16,169 bases of DNA from CAZQSL01 sp964595945 (GTDB taxonomy: Bacteria > UBP15 > UBA6099 > JAJRTR01), in NCBI GenBank assembly GCA_964595945.1, contig CAZQSL010000087.1:1-16169 (forward strand), in the 5' to 3' direction. The translations under genes and the position numbers were made by a program. Within the stretch, counting starts at the first letter, position 1; each line of letters opens with the position of its first letter. The notes beneath the pieces were generated by a model. It did not search any database and had not been told where the DNA came from. It worked only from the letters and a program-made list of their open reading frames with translations. Shown here one piece after another: positions 1 to 6,679 of the stretch.

Positions 1-24
1 ACCCCATTTTTTCAAAAAGGGGGT
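1..24 (-). terminator. Possible hairpin downstream of the M24 peptidase gene
   Basis: ACCCC at 1-5 pairs with GGGGT at 20-24, and TTTT at 7-10 pairs with AAAA at 15-18, with an A-G mismatch between them and a 4-nt loop. It lies 50 nt past the stop of the minus-strand gene. Any U-tract that would make it an intrinsic terminator would fall outside the window, so the function is unproven. Confidence 0.25.
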
Positions 25-75
25 CTCCATGCTCTTGTCGTGAACGCTTACAAAATTTTATTGCAGAATCCGGGA

Positions 76-1164
76 TTATATGACGATGAGTTTTTTAGTG
101 GTTTTGGTAAGATTGACCGGGCCAGCGTCGGCGAGGAATACGGTATCTTCGATACGTACGCCGCCAGTGCCAGGGATATAGACGCCAGGTTCGTTGCTGA
201 ATGTCATGCCTGTAATGAGTGTGTCGGGCGATTTTGGGGACAGGCGGGGCGCTTCGTGGATTTCGAGACCGATACCGTGACCGAGACTGTGGACGAAGTA
301 GTCTTCGAGTCCGTGGAGGAGAAGGACCTCTCGTGCCGCGGCGTCAGGGATTTCGGCGGAGACGCCATTGCGGATCGCCCGGAAAGCGGCTTGTTGCGCA
401 TCGGCAACGGCATTGTAGATACGGATGGATTCCGATGTGGGTTTGCCGATGTGGATGGTGCGCGTGATATCGGAGTTGTAGCCGTTGAGAAATGCGCCGA
501 AGTCGATGACCACGAAATCGCCGTTGCGGAGTTTTCGCCTGCCGGGGGTGTAGTGAGGAAATGCGCTGTTGGGGCCGGAGGCGACAATGGTATCGAAGGC
601 TGGTTTTTCGGCGCCGAGGGAGAGCATGGCGATATCGAGCGCGGAGGCGAGCTGCTTTTCTGTCATGCCGGGGCGGATGGCAGGGAGGATCGATGCGAAT
701 GCGCGATCGGCGATGGAGCATGCGCGGGCTATGGCAGTACGCTCGGAGGCGTCCTTGACGATGCGGATTTTTTCGACGAGGCCGGGAGCGGATTTCCATT
801 TGGCGATGGAGGGCAGCGCTGCCTTGAGTTTGTCAAATCCGGCGATGGTGAATGAATCGGGATCGAATGCGATGGATTTCACGCGCGGGCCGAATGCCCC
901 TGGCAGTGATTTCGGGACGGAGATGAATTCGCGGACAGCGATGGTGTGGAGTTGCGCGCGGGCGGACTCGTAGTAGCGGCTGTCGACGAATAGTGTAAAA
1001 TCGCCGGCAGTGTATGCGAGCCAGCCGGTGGAGCAGTCGAATCCCGAGAGGTATCGGATGGAAAGAGTGCTGTTGATGATGAGAGAGGATATTTTGCGGG
1101 ATTGGCAGGCTGTGGCGAGAGCGGAGCGGCGGGAGGAAAAGGCGGATTCGGCCGGGGCGGTCAT
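76..1164 (-). CDS. M24 family metallopeptidase (Xaa-Pro aminopeptidase / prolidase type)
   Basis: This 362-residue protein is a cytoplasmic dinuclear-metal peptidase of the pita-bread fold that removes or splits residues next to proline. The N-terminal creatinase-like domain covers about residues 10-130 and the catalytic domain about 135-362. All five expected metal ligands are visible: D221 (VIDFG), D232 (NSDITRT), H296 (HSLGHG), E325 (SNEPG) and E339 (RIEDT). The supporting histidines H204 (FPHYTP) and H303 (EIHE) are also present. The length is normal for the short YqhT/PepQ-like group. The ATG overlaps the aroQ stop as ATGA, so translation is probably coupled. The aroQ-peptidase pairing recurs in many bacteria, often followed by efp; the window ends before that could be seen. 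Peptidase family membership is secure, but the exact substrate (aminopeptidase P or dipeptidase) is not. Confidence 0.92.
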   Translation of the reverse strand: MTAPAESAFSSRRSALATACQSRKISSLIINSTLSIRYLSGFDCSTGWLAYTAGDFTLFVDSRYYESARAQLHTIAVREFISVPKSLPGAFGPRVKSIAFDPDSFTIAGFDKLKAALPSIAKWKSAPGLVEKIRIVKDASERTAIARACSIADRAFASILPAIRPGMTEKQLASALDIAMLSLGAEKPAFDTIVASGPNSAFPHYTPGRRKLRNGDFVVIDFGAFLNGYNSDITRTIHIGKPTSESIRIYNAVADAQQAAFRAIRNGVSAEIPDAAAREVLLLHGLEDYFVHSLGHGIGLEIHEAPRLSPKSPDTLITGMTFSNEPGVYIPGTGGVRIEDTVFLADAGPVNLTKTTKKLIVI

Positions 1165-1601
1165 GCTTCGCCGCCGAAGGTGTGTTTGAGCGCCTGCATG
1201 GCGAGTATGTAGCCATAGGGGCCGAGGCCGGAGATCATGCCGGTGGTAGCGGGCGAGATGACGGATGTGCGGCGGAAGGCTTCGCGCTTGTGGATATTGG
1301 AGATGTGGACTTCGATAGCGGGGATTTTGACGGCGGCAAGTGCGTCACGGATGGCGAAGCTGTAGTGAGTGTGTGCGCCCGGGTTGATGACGAGGGCGTC
1401 GGCTTCGCGGCCCGCGGTGTGGATGGCGTCGATGATTTCGCCCTCGGAGTTGCTCTGGAATGTCGCGAGGATGATGCCGTTATCTTCGGCCCAGGCAGCG
1501 CATGCGGCTACTATGCCGTCGAGTGTGGTGACACCATAGACAGCGGGTTCGCGCGTGCCGAGGAGATTGAGGTTGGGGCCGTTGATGACGAAGATTCGCA
1601 A
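1161..1601 (-). CDS. aroQ: Type II 3-dehydroquinate dehydratase
   Basis: This enzyme catalyses the third step of the shikimate pathway, 3-dehydroquinate to 3-dehydroshikimate, as a cytoplasmic dodecamer. The 146-residue length and motif order are those of AroQ: NGPNLNLLG at 8-15, R17 and catalytic Y22 (REPAVYG), N73-PGA with the catalytic H79, the substrate-binding EVHISN at 97-102, FRRTS at 109-113, and GLGPYGY near 125-131. The start is TTG: no ATG or GTG lies in frame between it and the Shine-Dalgarno GAGG about 7 nt upstream, and the family's N-terminus begins exactly here. It lies 33 nt after the thioredoxin-like gene and overlaps the peptidase gene by 4 nt, so the three probably form one transcript. 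Confidence 0.96.
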   Translation of the reverse strand: MRIFVINGPNLNLLGTREPAVYGVTTLDGIVAACAAWAEDNGIILATFQSNSEGEIIDAIHTAGREADALVINPGAHTHYSFAIRDALAAVKIPAIEVHISNIHKREAFRRTSVISPATTGMISGLGPYGYILAMQALKHTFGGEA

Positions 1602-1634
1602 GGGTGCGCCTCTTGTATGTGTGGTATGCAGATA

Positions 1635-2093
1635 TCAGGAGTTGGTTTTGAGCGCGGCGTCGATCTTGAGGCGGATGTCGTGGGAAGTTTCGTAGCCGAG
1701 CAGTCGAAAGGCGGGTTTTCCGTCGGCGAAAAAGATAATTGTCGGAGTGCTGATGATGCCGAGGTGTTCGGAGAGGAGGGGTTCTTCGTTGACATCTACG
1801 GCGTAGAAGGAGACTTTAGGCTCATAGTCTTCGGCAAGGGTTTCGAGTTCGGCGGCGAGCAGGCGGCAGGGTTTGCAGCCGGACGAAAGGAAAGTGACAA
1901 GGGTGAAAGAACCGGGAGCCCCGGTGATATTGGAAAACCCCGCGCCGCCGATCCGTTTGAGTGAGGTAAAGATAGGCGCCGGAGCCGGTGGCTTCGATGG
2001 ATCGACAGCCATCAGTTTGTTGATTATGGGTAGTGCGTTTCTGCTTTCCGCTTTTCTTTCGTCCGCTTTTCGTACAGCAAACAGTCTGTTCAT
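1635..2093 (-). CDS. Thioredoxin-fold protein with a CKPC active site
   Basis: A protein of 152 residues with one thioredoxin domain (about 45-150) after a charged, proline-containing N-terminal extension. The redox motif is SSGCKPC (C73, C76), and the cis-proline loop ISTPT (P117) is intact, as expected for a disulfide reductase or thiol-exchange protein. The tryptophan usual before the first cysteine (WCGPC) is replaced by glycine. I see no signal peptide or lipobox, so it is probably cytoplasmic. The frame stays open upstream to 2198, but that stretch lies in the 6S RNA candidate. The ATG at 2093 is preceded by AAGGA at short spacing and is the likely start. It is first of the trio with aroQ and the M24 peptidase. 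Which proteins it reduces cannot be told from the sequence. Confidence 0.85.
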   Translation of the reverse strand: MNRLFAVRKADERKAESRNALPIINKLMAVDPSKPPAPAPIFTSLKRIGGAGFSNITGAPGSFTLVTFLSSGCKPCRLLAAELETLAEDYEPKVSFYAVDVNEEPLLSEHLGIISTPTIIFFADGKPAFRLLGYETSHDIRLKIDAALKTNS

Positions 2094-2128
2094 GGTATCC
2101 TTCGAGTGGTGCAGGATTATGTAGTTAT

Positions 2129-2306
2129 AAAAAGCCCCGCTATGCCGTCGGTCAAGGTTACTTGTAACCTGCAAACAATCTAGGTGGGGAGCCTGCATCC
2201 TCCGCTGAATTCCGTTCGGGACGGCCTTTCATAAGGAAGAAGGGAAGGAACCCCTGCAATTAAATGTTGGGTCAAGAACGTTTGCCTCACGAACACGGCA
2301 GGGCTT
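2129..2306 (-). ncRNA. ssrS: 6S RNA (regulator of RNA polymerase), candidate
   Basis: 6S RNA mimics an open promoter and sequesters the housekeeping sigma holoenzyme. Read on the minus strand, about 178 nt (a usual 6S length) show the expected plan. The 5' end AAGCCC (2306-2301) pairs with GGGCUU (2137-2132). UGCCGU (2300-2295) pairs with ACGGCA (2148-2143). GCAAAC (2285-2280) pairs with GUUUGC (2176-2171). GGGG (2254-2251) pairs with CCCC (2189-2186) in the distal arm. The 5' block CCUGCCGUGUUCGU resembles the E. coli and cyanobacterial GGUGUUCG or GAUGUUCG block. CUUGACCCAACAUUUAAU (2276-2259) resembles the E. coli CCUGAGCCGAUAUUUCAU block beside the central bubble. AGGUUACAAGUAACCU (2170-2155) forms the small 3'-side hairpin. 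A five-U run (2133-2129) follows the closing stem. The family comparison is from memory. Confidence 0.72.
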
Positions 2307-2337
2307 AAAAATCTTGGCAAACACATCTTACATAAAT

Positions 2338-2366
2338 AGCGTATCGTCCGTTTTGCGCTGTGTCAA
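2338..2366 (-). promoter_or_regulatory. Sigma70-type promoter for the 6S RNA
   Basis: On the minus strand a perfect -35 TTGACA (2361-2366) is followed after 17 bp by TACGCT (2338-2343), which keeps the three most conserved -10 positions. Transcription would start near 2331, about 25 nt before the closing stem of the 6S candidate, implying a trimmed 5' leader. TTATGTA and TACATAA (2117-2123 and 2329-2335 on the plus strand) are complementary and flank the RNA, so they could pair in a precursor; at 7 bp this may be chance. Confidence 0.55.
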
Positions 2367-2515
2367 GGTGGGTGAAATCAAAGAAATATATCATTCGCGG
2401 GCTATTGACATCGGGCGGAAAAGGTGTAGGGAAGTGATGGTTCGCGCGCGTTGCCGCAAGCGCTCCGAAACCACGCTGCCGCGCCGACTACGCCGCGGGT
2501 GAAAATAGTATGCTA
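2367..2515. other. Intergenic stretch with two GC-rich hairpins and no credible gene
   Basis: No reading frame here has both a ribosome binding site and a recognisable protein. Two adjacent inverted repeats stand out. The first is an imperfect one at 2439-2472, GGTTCG against CCGAAACC around a GCGC/GCGC and TTG/CAA core. The second is CCGCG (2479-2483) with CGCGG (2494-2498) around a 10-nt loop. Neither is followed by a T-run on either strand, so they are not classical terminators. They separate the 6S unit from the LeuA-domain unit. Confidence 0.35.
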
Positions 2516-2543
2516 TTGCCAATATGCCGCATTCACATACAAT
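2516..2543 (+). promoter_or_regulatory. Promoter for the LeuA-domain/SDR operon
   Basis: TTGCCA (2516-2521, 5 of 6 matches to the -35 consensus) and TACAAT (2538-2543, 5 of 6) are separated by 16 bp. A short palindrome, TATTG-C-CAATA at 2514-2524, covers the -35 box and could be an operator half or simply chance. A start near 2550 would leave a leader of about 260 nt before the GTG at 2812. Confidence 0.5.
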
Positions 2544-2549
2544 GGAGGG

Positions 2550-2811
2550 TGGACAAACCCGAATTCGTCATTAGTATTCGGGATTGCTGTCGCAAGAAGG
2601 GATGAAATGCAAGGCGCAAGGGGCATTTTTGCAGTGAGCAGTATTCGTCATACGCAAACAAAAAAATGCACCGGCAACACAGCAGTTCGCCCTTATCGCG
2701 ACTGCCGGATTCGACAATAGCGCACTTTCTATTGACGGATCCGGGATAAATCAGACAGCGCCGCAGGCACAGCCACTCATTCCGGGCGCCGCCATTTTGG
2801 AGAAGTCAAAA
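2550..2811 (+). promoter_or_regulatory. Structured 5' leader of the LeuA-domain gene
   Basis: The untranslated stretch holds several inverted repeats. CCCGAAT (2558-2564) pairs with ATTCGGG (2576-2582). AAATGC (2605-2610) pairs with GCATTT (2623-2628). GCATTTTT (2623-2630) can instead pair with AAAAATGC (2662-2669), so these two helices exclude one another. GCAGT-T-CGC (2682-2690) pairs with GCGACTGC (2698-2705) around a 7-nt loop. The 9-mer ATTCGTCAT occurs at 2563 and again at 2643. I recognise no known riboswitch, T-box or leader peptide with repeated leucine codons, so regulation by this RNA is only inferred. Confidence 0.35.
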
Positions 2812-3327
2812 GTGAATTACGACAAGCATTATTTCAGAGAGCATTTTTTCAAACTCGAACGCTACCGCGTTTCTGCCGACAAACGGTCGCAGGACGAACT
2901 CGAAACGAACGAGGCGACCGTGCGCATCATCGTGCCCGCAAATACCGCGGCAGGAGTCAACAGGATGTTCGAGGCTGAAAATCCGCCCGAAGACCGCAAG
3001 TTCGCGGCTCTCACCGCAAGCGCCGAGGGCGACGGCCCGGTCGATGCGCTCGACCGCGCGCTGCGCAAGATACTCGAACCTCTCTATCCATTCCTCAGCG
3101 ACATCAATCTCATCAAATACACCGTGTCCAACACATTCCATGGCAAGGGCACTTCGTCGGAAGTCGGAGTGTTTATCCTCGCGTCCAACTCTTACGGCAA
3201 GCTCTACTACTCCGACGTCACGTCCAAGAGCGTTGTGGAAGCGTCTTTCTTCGCACTCGCAAATATCTACAACCGATTTTTCGTCGATGAACGTGAAGCT
3301 TCCGAAAAGAAAAGAGGCAGCAAATGA
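2812..3327 (+). CDS. Free-standing LeuA-type allosteric (regulatory) domain protein
   Basis: A 171-residue protein that is essentially only the C-terminal leucine/isoleucine-sensing domain of 2-isopropylmalate or citramalate synthase. The family signatures run in order: LERYRVSAD near 15-23, EATVRIIV near 34-41, the hallmark AEGDGPVDALDRALRKIL at 71-88, INLIKYTVS near 98-106, a GKGTSSEVGVFILAS strand at 111-125, and VTSKSVVEASFFALANIYNRFF at about 136-157. The HxR(A/G)-type catalytic TIM barrel of LeuA is absent and no barrel gene is adjacent. GTG at 2812 is chosen because GGAG sits 9 nt upstream; a TTG at 2797 is in frame but has no ribosome site. It overlaps the next gene as ATGA. It may sense a branched-chain amino or keto acid, dimerise, and act on a partner in trans; that is inference. 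Family confidence is high, function unknown. Confidence 0.85.
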   Translation: MNYDKHYFREHFFKLERYRVSADKRSQDELETNEATVRIIVPANTAAGVNRMFEAENPPEDRKFAALTASAEGDGPVDALDRALRKILEPLYPFLSDINLIKYTVSNTFHGKGTSSEVGVFILASNSYGKLYYSDVTSKSVVEASFFALANIYNRFFVDEREASEKKRGSK

Positions 3328-4337
3328 AGGCTCTCGTGACCGGCTCGACAGGGTTTATCGGCTCGCATATTGTCGAGGCGCTGCTGGAAAAGGATATCGA
3401 AGTAAAAGTACTCGTGCGACGTGAAACTGGCCTCGGGGTGGTCGGCGGACTCGATGTCGAAAAAGTGCTCGGCGACGTGCGTGACGCTGACTCGGTCGCT
3501 AAAGCGATCAGAGGCTGCGATGCCATCTTCCATGCCGCCGCCCTCGTCGGCGAATGGGGCTCGCCTAAAGACTTTTATGAAATCAACGTGCAGGGCATGC
3601 GCAACATGATAGCCGGGGCGGCTGCTTCTGGCGTATCGAGGATCATCGACATCAGCTCCACCTCGGTCCACGGCTACGAAGGATTTGACCACGACACCGA
3701 AGAACTGCCCTACAAAAAGACCGGCGTACTCTACAGCGATACAAAGCTCGAAGCCGAACGCCTCGTGTGGGAAGCCCACGCGGAGGGGAAAATCTGCGCA
3801 TCCACCGTCCGCCCCGCCATGGTATGGGGACCGCGCGACAGGGCTTTTCTCACGAAAATCATCAATTCGATCAAAAAACATGTCTTTGCATACATCGACA
3901 ACGGCACTCACATCGTCGGCCTCGCCCACGCCCGAAATGTCTGCGACATCGCCATACGCGCACTCATGACCGAAGCCGCCGCCGGCAAGGCATTCATCGC
4001 CACCGACGACTGCGACACCACCATGCGCGCCGTCGTCGAAAAAATCTGCGAGGAAATGTCTCTGCCTAAACCCCGCATGAGCGTGCCCTATTCCGTCGCG
4101 AAAAACATCGCCGCCATCAGTGAGTCCACCTACCGCCGCTTCAACGCTAAATCCGCTCCACTCATGACCCGGATGGGCGTCGGCTGCATCGGCAACAGTC
4201 TTTCATTCGATGTCACGCGCGCAAAGACTGTCCTCGGCTACAAGCCGCTCTACAAGTTCCCCCAGGGACTCAGGGAATATATCGACTGGTACAATCTCGA
4301 ATATCCGGCAGCGGCATCGACGAAGGATCCGCAATAA
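3324..4337 (+). CDS. NAD(P)-dependent epimerase/reductase, extended SDR family
   Basis: A 337-residue Rossmann protein of the extended short-chain dehydrogenase family, closest in feel to the dihydroflavonol-4-reductase / 3-beta-hydroxysteroid dehydrogenase / sugar-epimerase branch. The nucleotide-binding loop is GSTGFIG (7-13). GDVRD (50-54) is a second cofactor contact. The FHAAALVG strand lies at 69-76, the catalytic serine region ISSTSVHG at 110-117, and the YxxxK pair is Y137 and K141 (YSDTK). RPAMVWGP at 163-170 is the usual substrate-loop start. There is no signal peptide and it is cytoplasmic. GAGG precedes the ATG by 6 nt, and the ATG overlaps the upstream stop, so both proteins are probably made in fixed ratio. 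The substrate cannot be assigned. Confidence 0.88.
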   Translation: MKALVTGSTGFIGSHIVEALLEKDIEVKVLVRRETGLGVVGGLDVEKVLGDVRDADSVAKAIRGCDAIFHAAALVGEWGSPKDFYEINVQGMRNMIAGAAASGVSRIIDISSTSVHGYEGFDHDTEELPYKKTGVLYSDTKLEAERLVWEAHAEGKICASTVRPAMVWGPRDRAFLTKIINSIKKHVFAYIDNGTHIVGLAHARNVCDIAIRALMTEAAAGKAFIATDDCDTTMRAVVEKICEEMSLPKPRMSVPYSVAKNIAAISESTYRRFNAKSAPLMTRMGVGCIGNSLSFDVTRAKTVLGYKPLYKFPQGLREYIDWYNLEYPAAASTKDPQ

Positions 4338-4410
4338 ACCTCTCTTGATTTCCTTGACTGACGGTTTCGATCGCCCAAGACATATCGGATTTGCAGTTGA
4401 CGGGCATTGC
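4338..4410. other. Convergent junction without a visible terminator
   Basis: The 73 bp between the stops of the SDR gene (plus) and the last permease gene (minus) contain no GC-rich stem followed by a T-run on either strand. Confidence 0.4.
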
Positions 4411-5541
4411 TCAGCTCGCGGTTTTTCTGAACCTTCGGGCGGCGAGTCCCATGATCACTACCCCCATGGCAAACATCGCGAGCAGTTGCGGCCACAGCAG
4501 CGCTATCCCCGCTCCCTTGAAAAACACCCCGCGTATGACTACGAGAAAATATCGCAGCGGATTGAGATAGGTGATGTACTGGATCACTTCCGGCATGTTG
4601 GCGATCGGAAACATGAATCCCGAAAGCAGCAGCGCCGGAAACAGGAACAGAAAACAGCTCATCATGGCCTGTTGCTGAGTGTTGCTGACCGTCGATATGT
4701 ATAGTCCGATGCCGAGCGCCGGCAGCAGATAGACGAGCGTCGACGCGAGCAGAAACAGGTAGCTGCCGCGAAATGGCACCTTGAGGATCAGCACGGTAAT
4801 GGCGAGCGCAACTACTGTATTGAACATGCTGACGAGGGCGAACGGCAGGGTCTTGCCGATGATGAATTCCGCCGGGCTGATGGGTGTGACCATTATCTGC
4901 TCCATCGTGCCGATTTCCTTTTCGCGGACAATGGCCATGCTGGTGAGCAGCAGGGCGATGACCGTGACGAGCATGGAGAGCAGCGCGGGGATGTAGAAAT
5001 TGCGGCTTTCGAGGTTTTCGTTGAACCATGCCCGTGCCCTGATCTCCACCGGCGTAGCGGGCAGCGCCGCACCGGTGCGTTTGAGGACTGCGGCTGCCAT
5101 GTATTCGCGATTGAACTGATTGACGATGCGGCTGCTGTAGTTGAGGATGATGGCTCCCGTGTTGGAGTCGGTGCCGTCGAGGATCAGTTGCAGGGGCGCG
5201 CTTTTCCCGGAGCGTACGTCATGCTCGAATCCCGGACTGATCACGAGCAGCGCCTGCGCCCCTCCCATGTCGATGAGCGATGCCGCCGACTGCATGTCCG
5301 TGGTGTAATTGACGGCCTTGAAAAACCCCGAGCCTGTAAACCTGCCGGTGAGTTCGCGGCTTACTACCGAAGAGTCGGAGTCGACGATCGCCATTTTGAT
5401 GTTTCGCACGTTGGTGTTGAGCGCCTGGCTCAACACGAGTAGCTGGATGACTGGCACGCCGAAGATCACGGCCCGCATCCTTTTGTCGCGAAACGCCTGT
5501 ATGAATTCTTTCATCAGTATCTGCGCTATGCGCTCAAACAT
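4411..5541 (-). CDS. ABC-2 type permease (YbhR/YbhS-like), second permease
   Basis: A 376-residue inner-membrane subunit of an ABC exporter. One membrane helix lies at about 22-42, a periplasmic domain at about 45-175, and five further helices at about 183-205, 230-255, 260-284, 292-312 and 345-366. The cytoplasmic segment REKEIGTMEQIMVTP (206-220) after helix 2 is the conserved coupling region of this family. The frame extends upstream to 5697, but that part runs inside the previous gene; the ATG at 5541 follows the preceding TGA by one base and has GGAG just upstream. This is the last gene of the operon. It is similar in plan, though not identical, to the other permease, so the two probably form a heterodimer as YbhS and YbhR do. 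Confidence 0.88.
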   Translation of the reverse strand: MFERIAQILMKEFIQAFRDKRMRAVIFGVPVIQLLVLSQALNTNVRNIKMAIVDSDSSVVSRELTGRFTGSGFFKAVNYTTDMQSAASLIDMGGAQALLVISPGFEHDVRSGKSAPLQLILDGTDSNTGAIILNYSSRIVNQFNREYMAAAVLKRTGAALPATPVEIRARAWFNENLESRNFYIPALLSMLVTVIALLLTSMAIVREKEIGTMEQIMVTPISPAEFIIGKTLPFALVSMFNTVVALAITVLILKVPFRGSYLFLLASTLVYLLPALGIGLYISTVSNTQQQAMMSCFLFLFPALLLSGFMFPIANMPEVIQYITYLNPLRYFLVVIRGVFFKGAGIALLWPQLLAMFAMGVVIMGLAARRFRKTAS

Positions 5542-5542
5542 G

Positions 5543-6679
5543 TCACTCCATCTTCTTTCTGAATTTTCTGTTGGCCATGGCGAACACAATGACGCCGAAT
5601 ACCACGAGCAGCATGGTTTCATATACAAGCGTTTCCATGCCGAGACCCTTGAGGTAGATCGAGCGCAGCAGCTTGATGAAATATCGCGCGGGGACAATGT
5701 GCGAAAGGACGTATATGAATTTCGACATGTTTTCGACCGAAAACATGAAGCCCGAGAGCAGAAATGACGGCAGGTAGGTCGCCACCATGGAAATCTGGCT
5801 CGCGAGTAGCTGGCTCTTTGTGCCGATGCTGATCAGCATGCCGACGGAAAGCGCGCCGAAGAGGAATATGGATGATACGGCGAAGACCTGTACGACGCTG
5901 CCGCGCAGCGGGACATGGAACAGCACTATCCCGCCGACGAGCGAAAGCAGCACGTCGGTCAATCCGATCACGAAGTATGGAGCCATCTTGCCGATGATGA
6001 GTTCGACGCCGCGCACCGGTGTCGATATGAGCTGCTCCATCGTGCCTGTCTCCCATTCGCGCGCGAAAGTCAGCGACGTGATCAGCGCGGCGATGATGGT
6101 CATGACGACTGCGATGAGTCCGGGGATGATGAAATTTTTCGACTGCATGTCAGAGTTGAACCACATGCGCGGCCGAAGATCGGCAGGCGCCCTGACCGCT
6201 GCCTGCCCGCCCGTCGCGTTCGCTCGCGCCGTGAGTACTTTCGCCGAATATGCCGCCGCTACCGAGTCTACATAGCCGAGCGCGAATGTCGCGGTGTTGG
6301 AGTCGGAACCATCCGCTATGACCTGCACGGATGCCGTCCGGCCCGTCTTGACGCCACGCTCGAATCCCTGCGGCACCACTATCGCGAGCAGCGCCGTGCC
6401 TTCGTCTACCGCCCCGGTGATCTCGCGGTAACCCTGCGTGACATGCCGGATATCGAAGTAGGGAGAACCCGAAAACATGGAAATGAATTCACGGCTCGTG
6501 GCCGTGTTGTCCTGATCCCAGACGATGGTCGGCACATTGTCCACATCAAGCGTGAGCGCGTATCCGAACAGCAGCATGAACAGCAGTGGCAGCGCGAGGG
6601 CGAGCGCCATGCTGCGCGAATCACGGATCACATGCAGAAATTCCTTGCGTGCCACAGCCTTCACCCGCATGAATTTCAT
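5543..6679 (-). CDS. ABC-2 type permease (YbhS/YbhR-like), first permease
   Basis: A 378-residue integral membrane protein with the same plan as its downstream neighbour: N-terminal helix at about 24-44, a large periplasmic domain with PQGFERGVK (103-111), then five helices from about 184 onward. The coupling segment is REWETGTMEQLISTP (207-221), followed by VELIIGKM (225-232). The C-terminus RKFRKKME is basic, consistent with a cytoplasmic end. A perfect AGGAGG lies 8 nt before the ATG, inside the last codons of the ATPase gene, and the ATG overlaps that gene's stop (ATGA). With the two ATPases it would form the transport core. The exported compound is unknown; the E. coli relative has been linked to drug and cation export. 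Confidence 0.9.
   Translation of the reverse strand: MKFMRVKAVARKEFLHVIRDSRSMALALALPLLFMLLFGYALTLDVDNVPTIVWDQDNTATSREFISMFSGSPYFDIRHVTQGYREITGAVDEGTALLAIVVPQGFERGVKTGRTASVQVIADGSDSNTATFALGYVDSVAAAYSAKVLTARANATGGQAAVRAPADLRPRMWFNSDMQSKNFIIPGLIAVVMTIIAALITSLTFAREWETGTMEQLISTPVRGVELIIGKMAPYFVIGLTDVLLSLVGGIVLFHVPLRGSVVQVFAVSSIFLFGALSVGMLISIGTKSQLLASQISMVATYLPSFLLSGFMFSVENMSKFIYVLSHIVPARYFIKLLRSIYLKGLGMETLVYETMLLVVFGVIVFAMANRKFRKKME

Noticed and set aside
28..30. ATG on the minus strand at the left edge as the start of another gene
   Set aside because: Only about ten codons are visible, the upstream GAG is too close to be a proper ribosome site, and the segment forms a hairpin.
40..855. A 271-codon plus-strand open frame over the M24 peptidase gene
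   Set aside because: The opposite strand carries an intact metal-ligand set; this frame is acidic low-complexity text with no family features.
1182..1964. A 260-codon plus-strand open frame over aroQ and the thioredoxin-like gene
   Set aside because: It spans two well-supported minus-strand genes and their spacer, which real coding would not do.
2405..2410. Plus-strand TTGACA as a promoter
   Set aside because: No acceptable -10 hexamer occurs 15-19 bp downstream.
2314..2720. Two short plus-strand frames of 62 and 89 codons
   Set aside because: Neither has a ribosome site or recognisable protein features; the first overlaps the 6S promoter and the second overlaps the LeuA-unit promoter and leader hairpins.
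5542..5697. Longer N-terminus for the second permease
   Set aside because: The extension lies in the coding sequence of the first permease in another frame and has no membrane-protein character; the ATG after the stop has a ribosome site.
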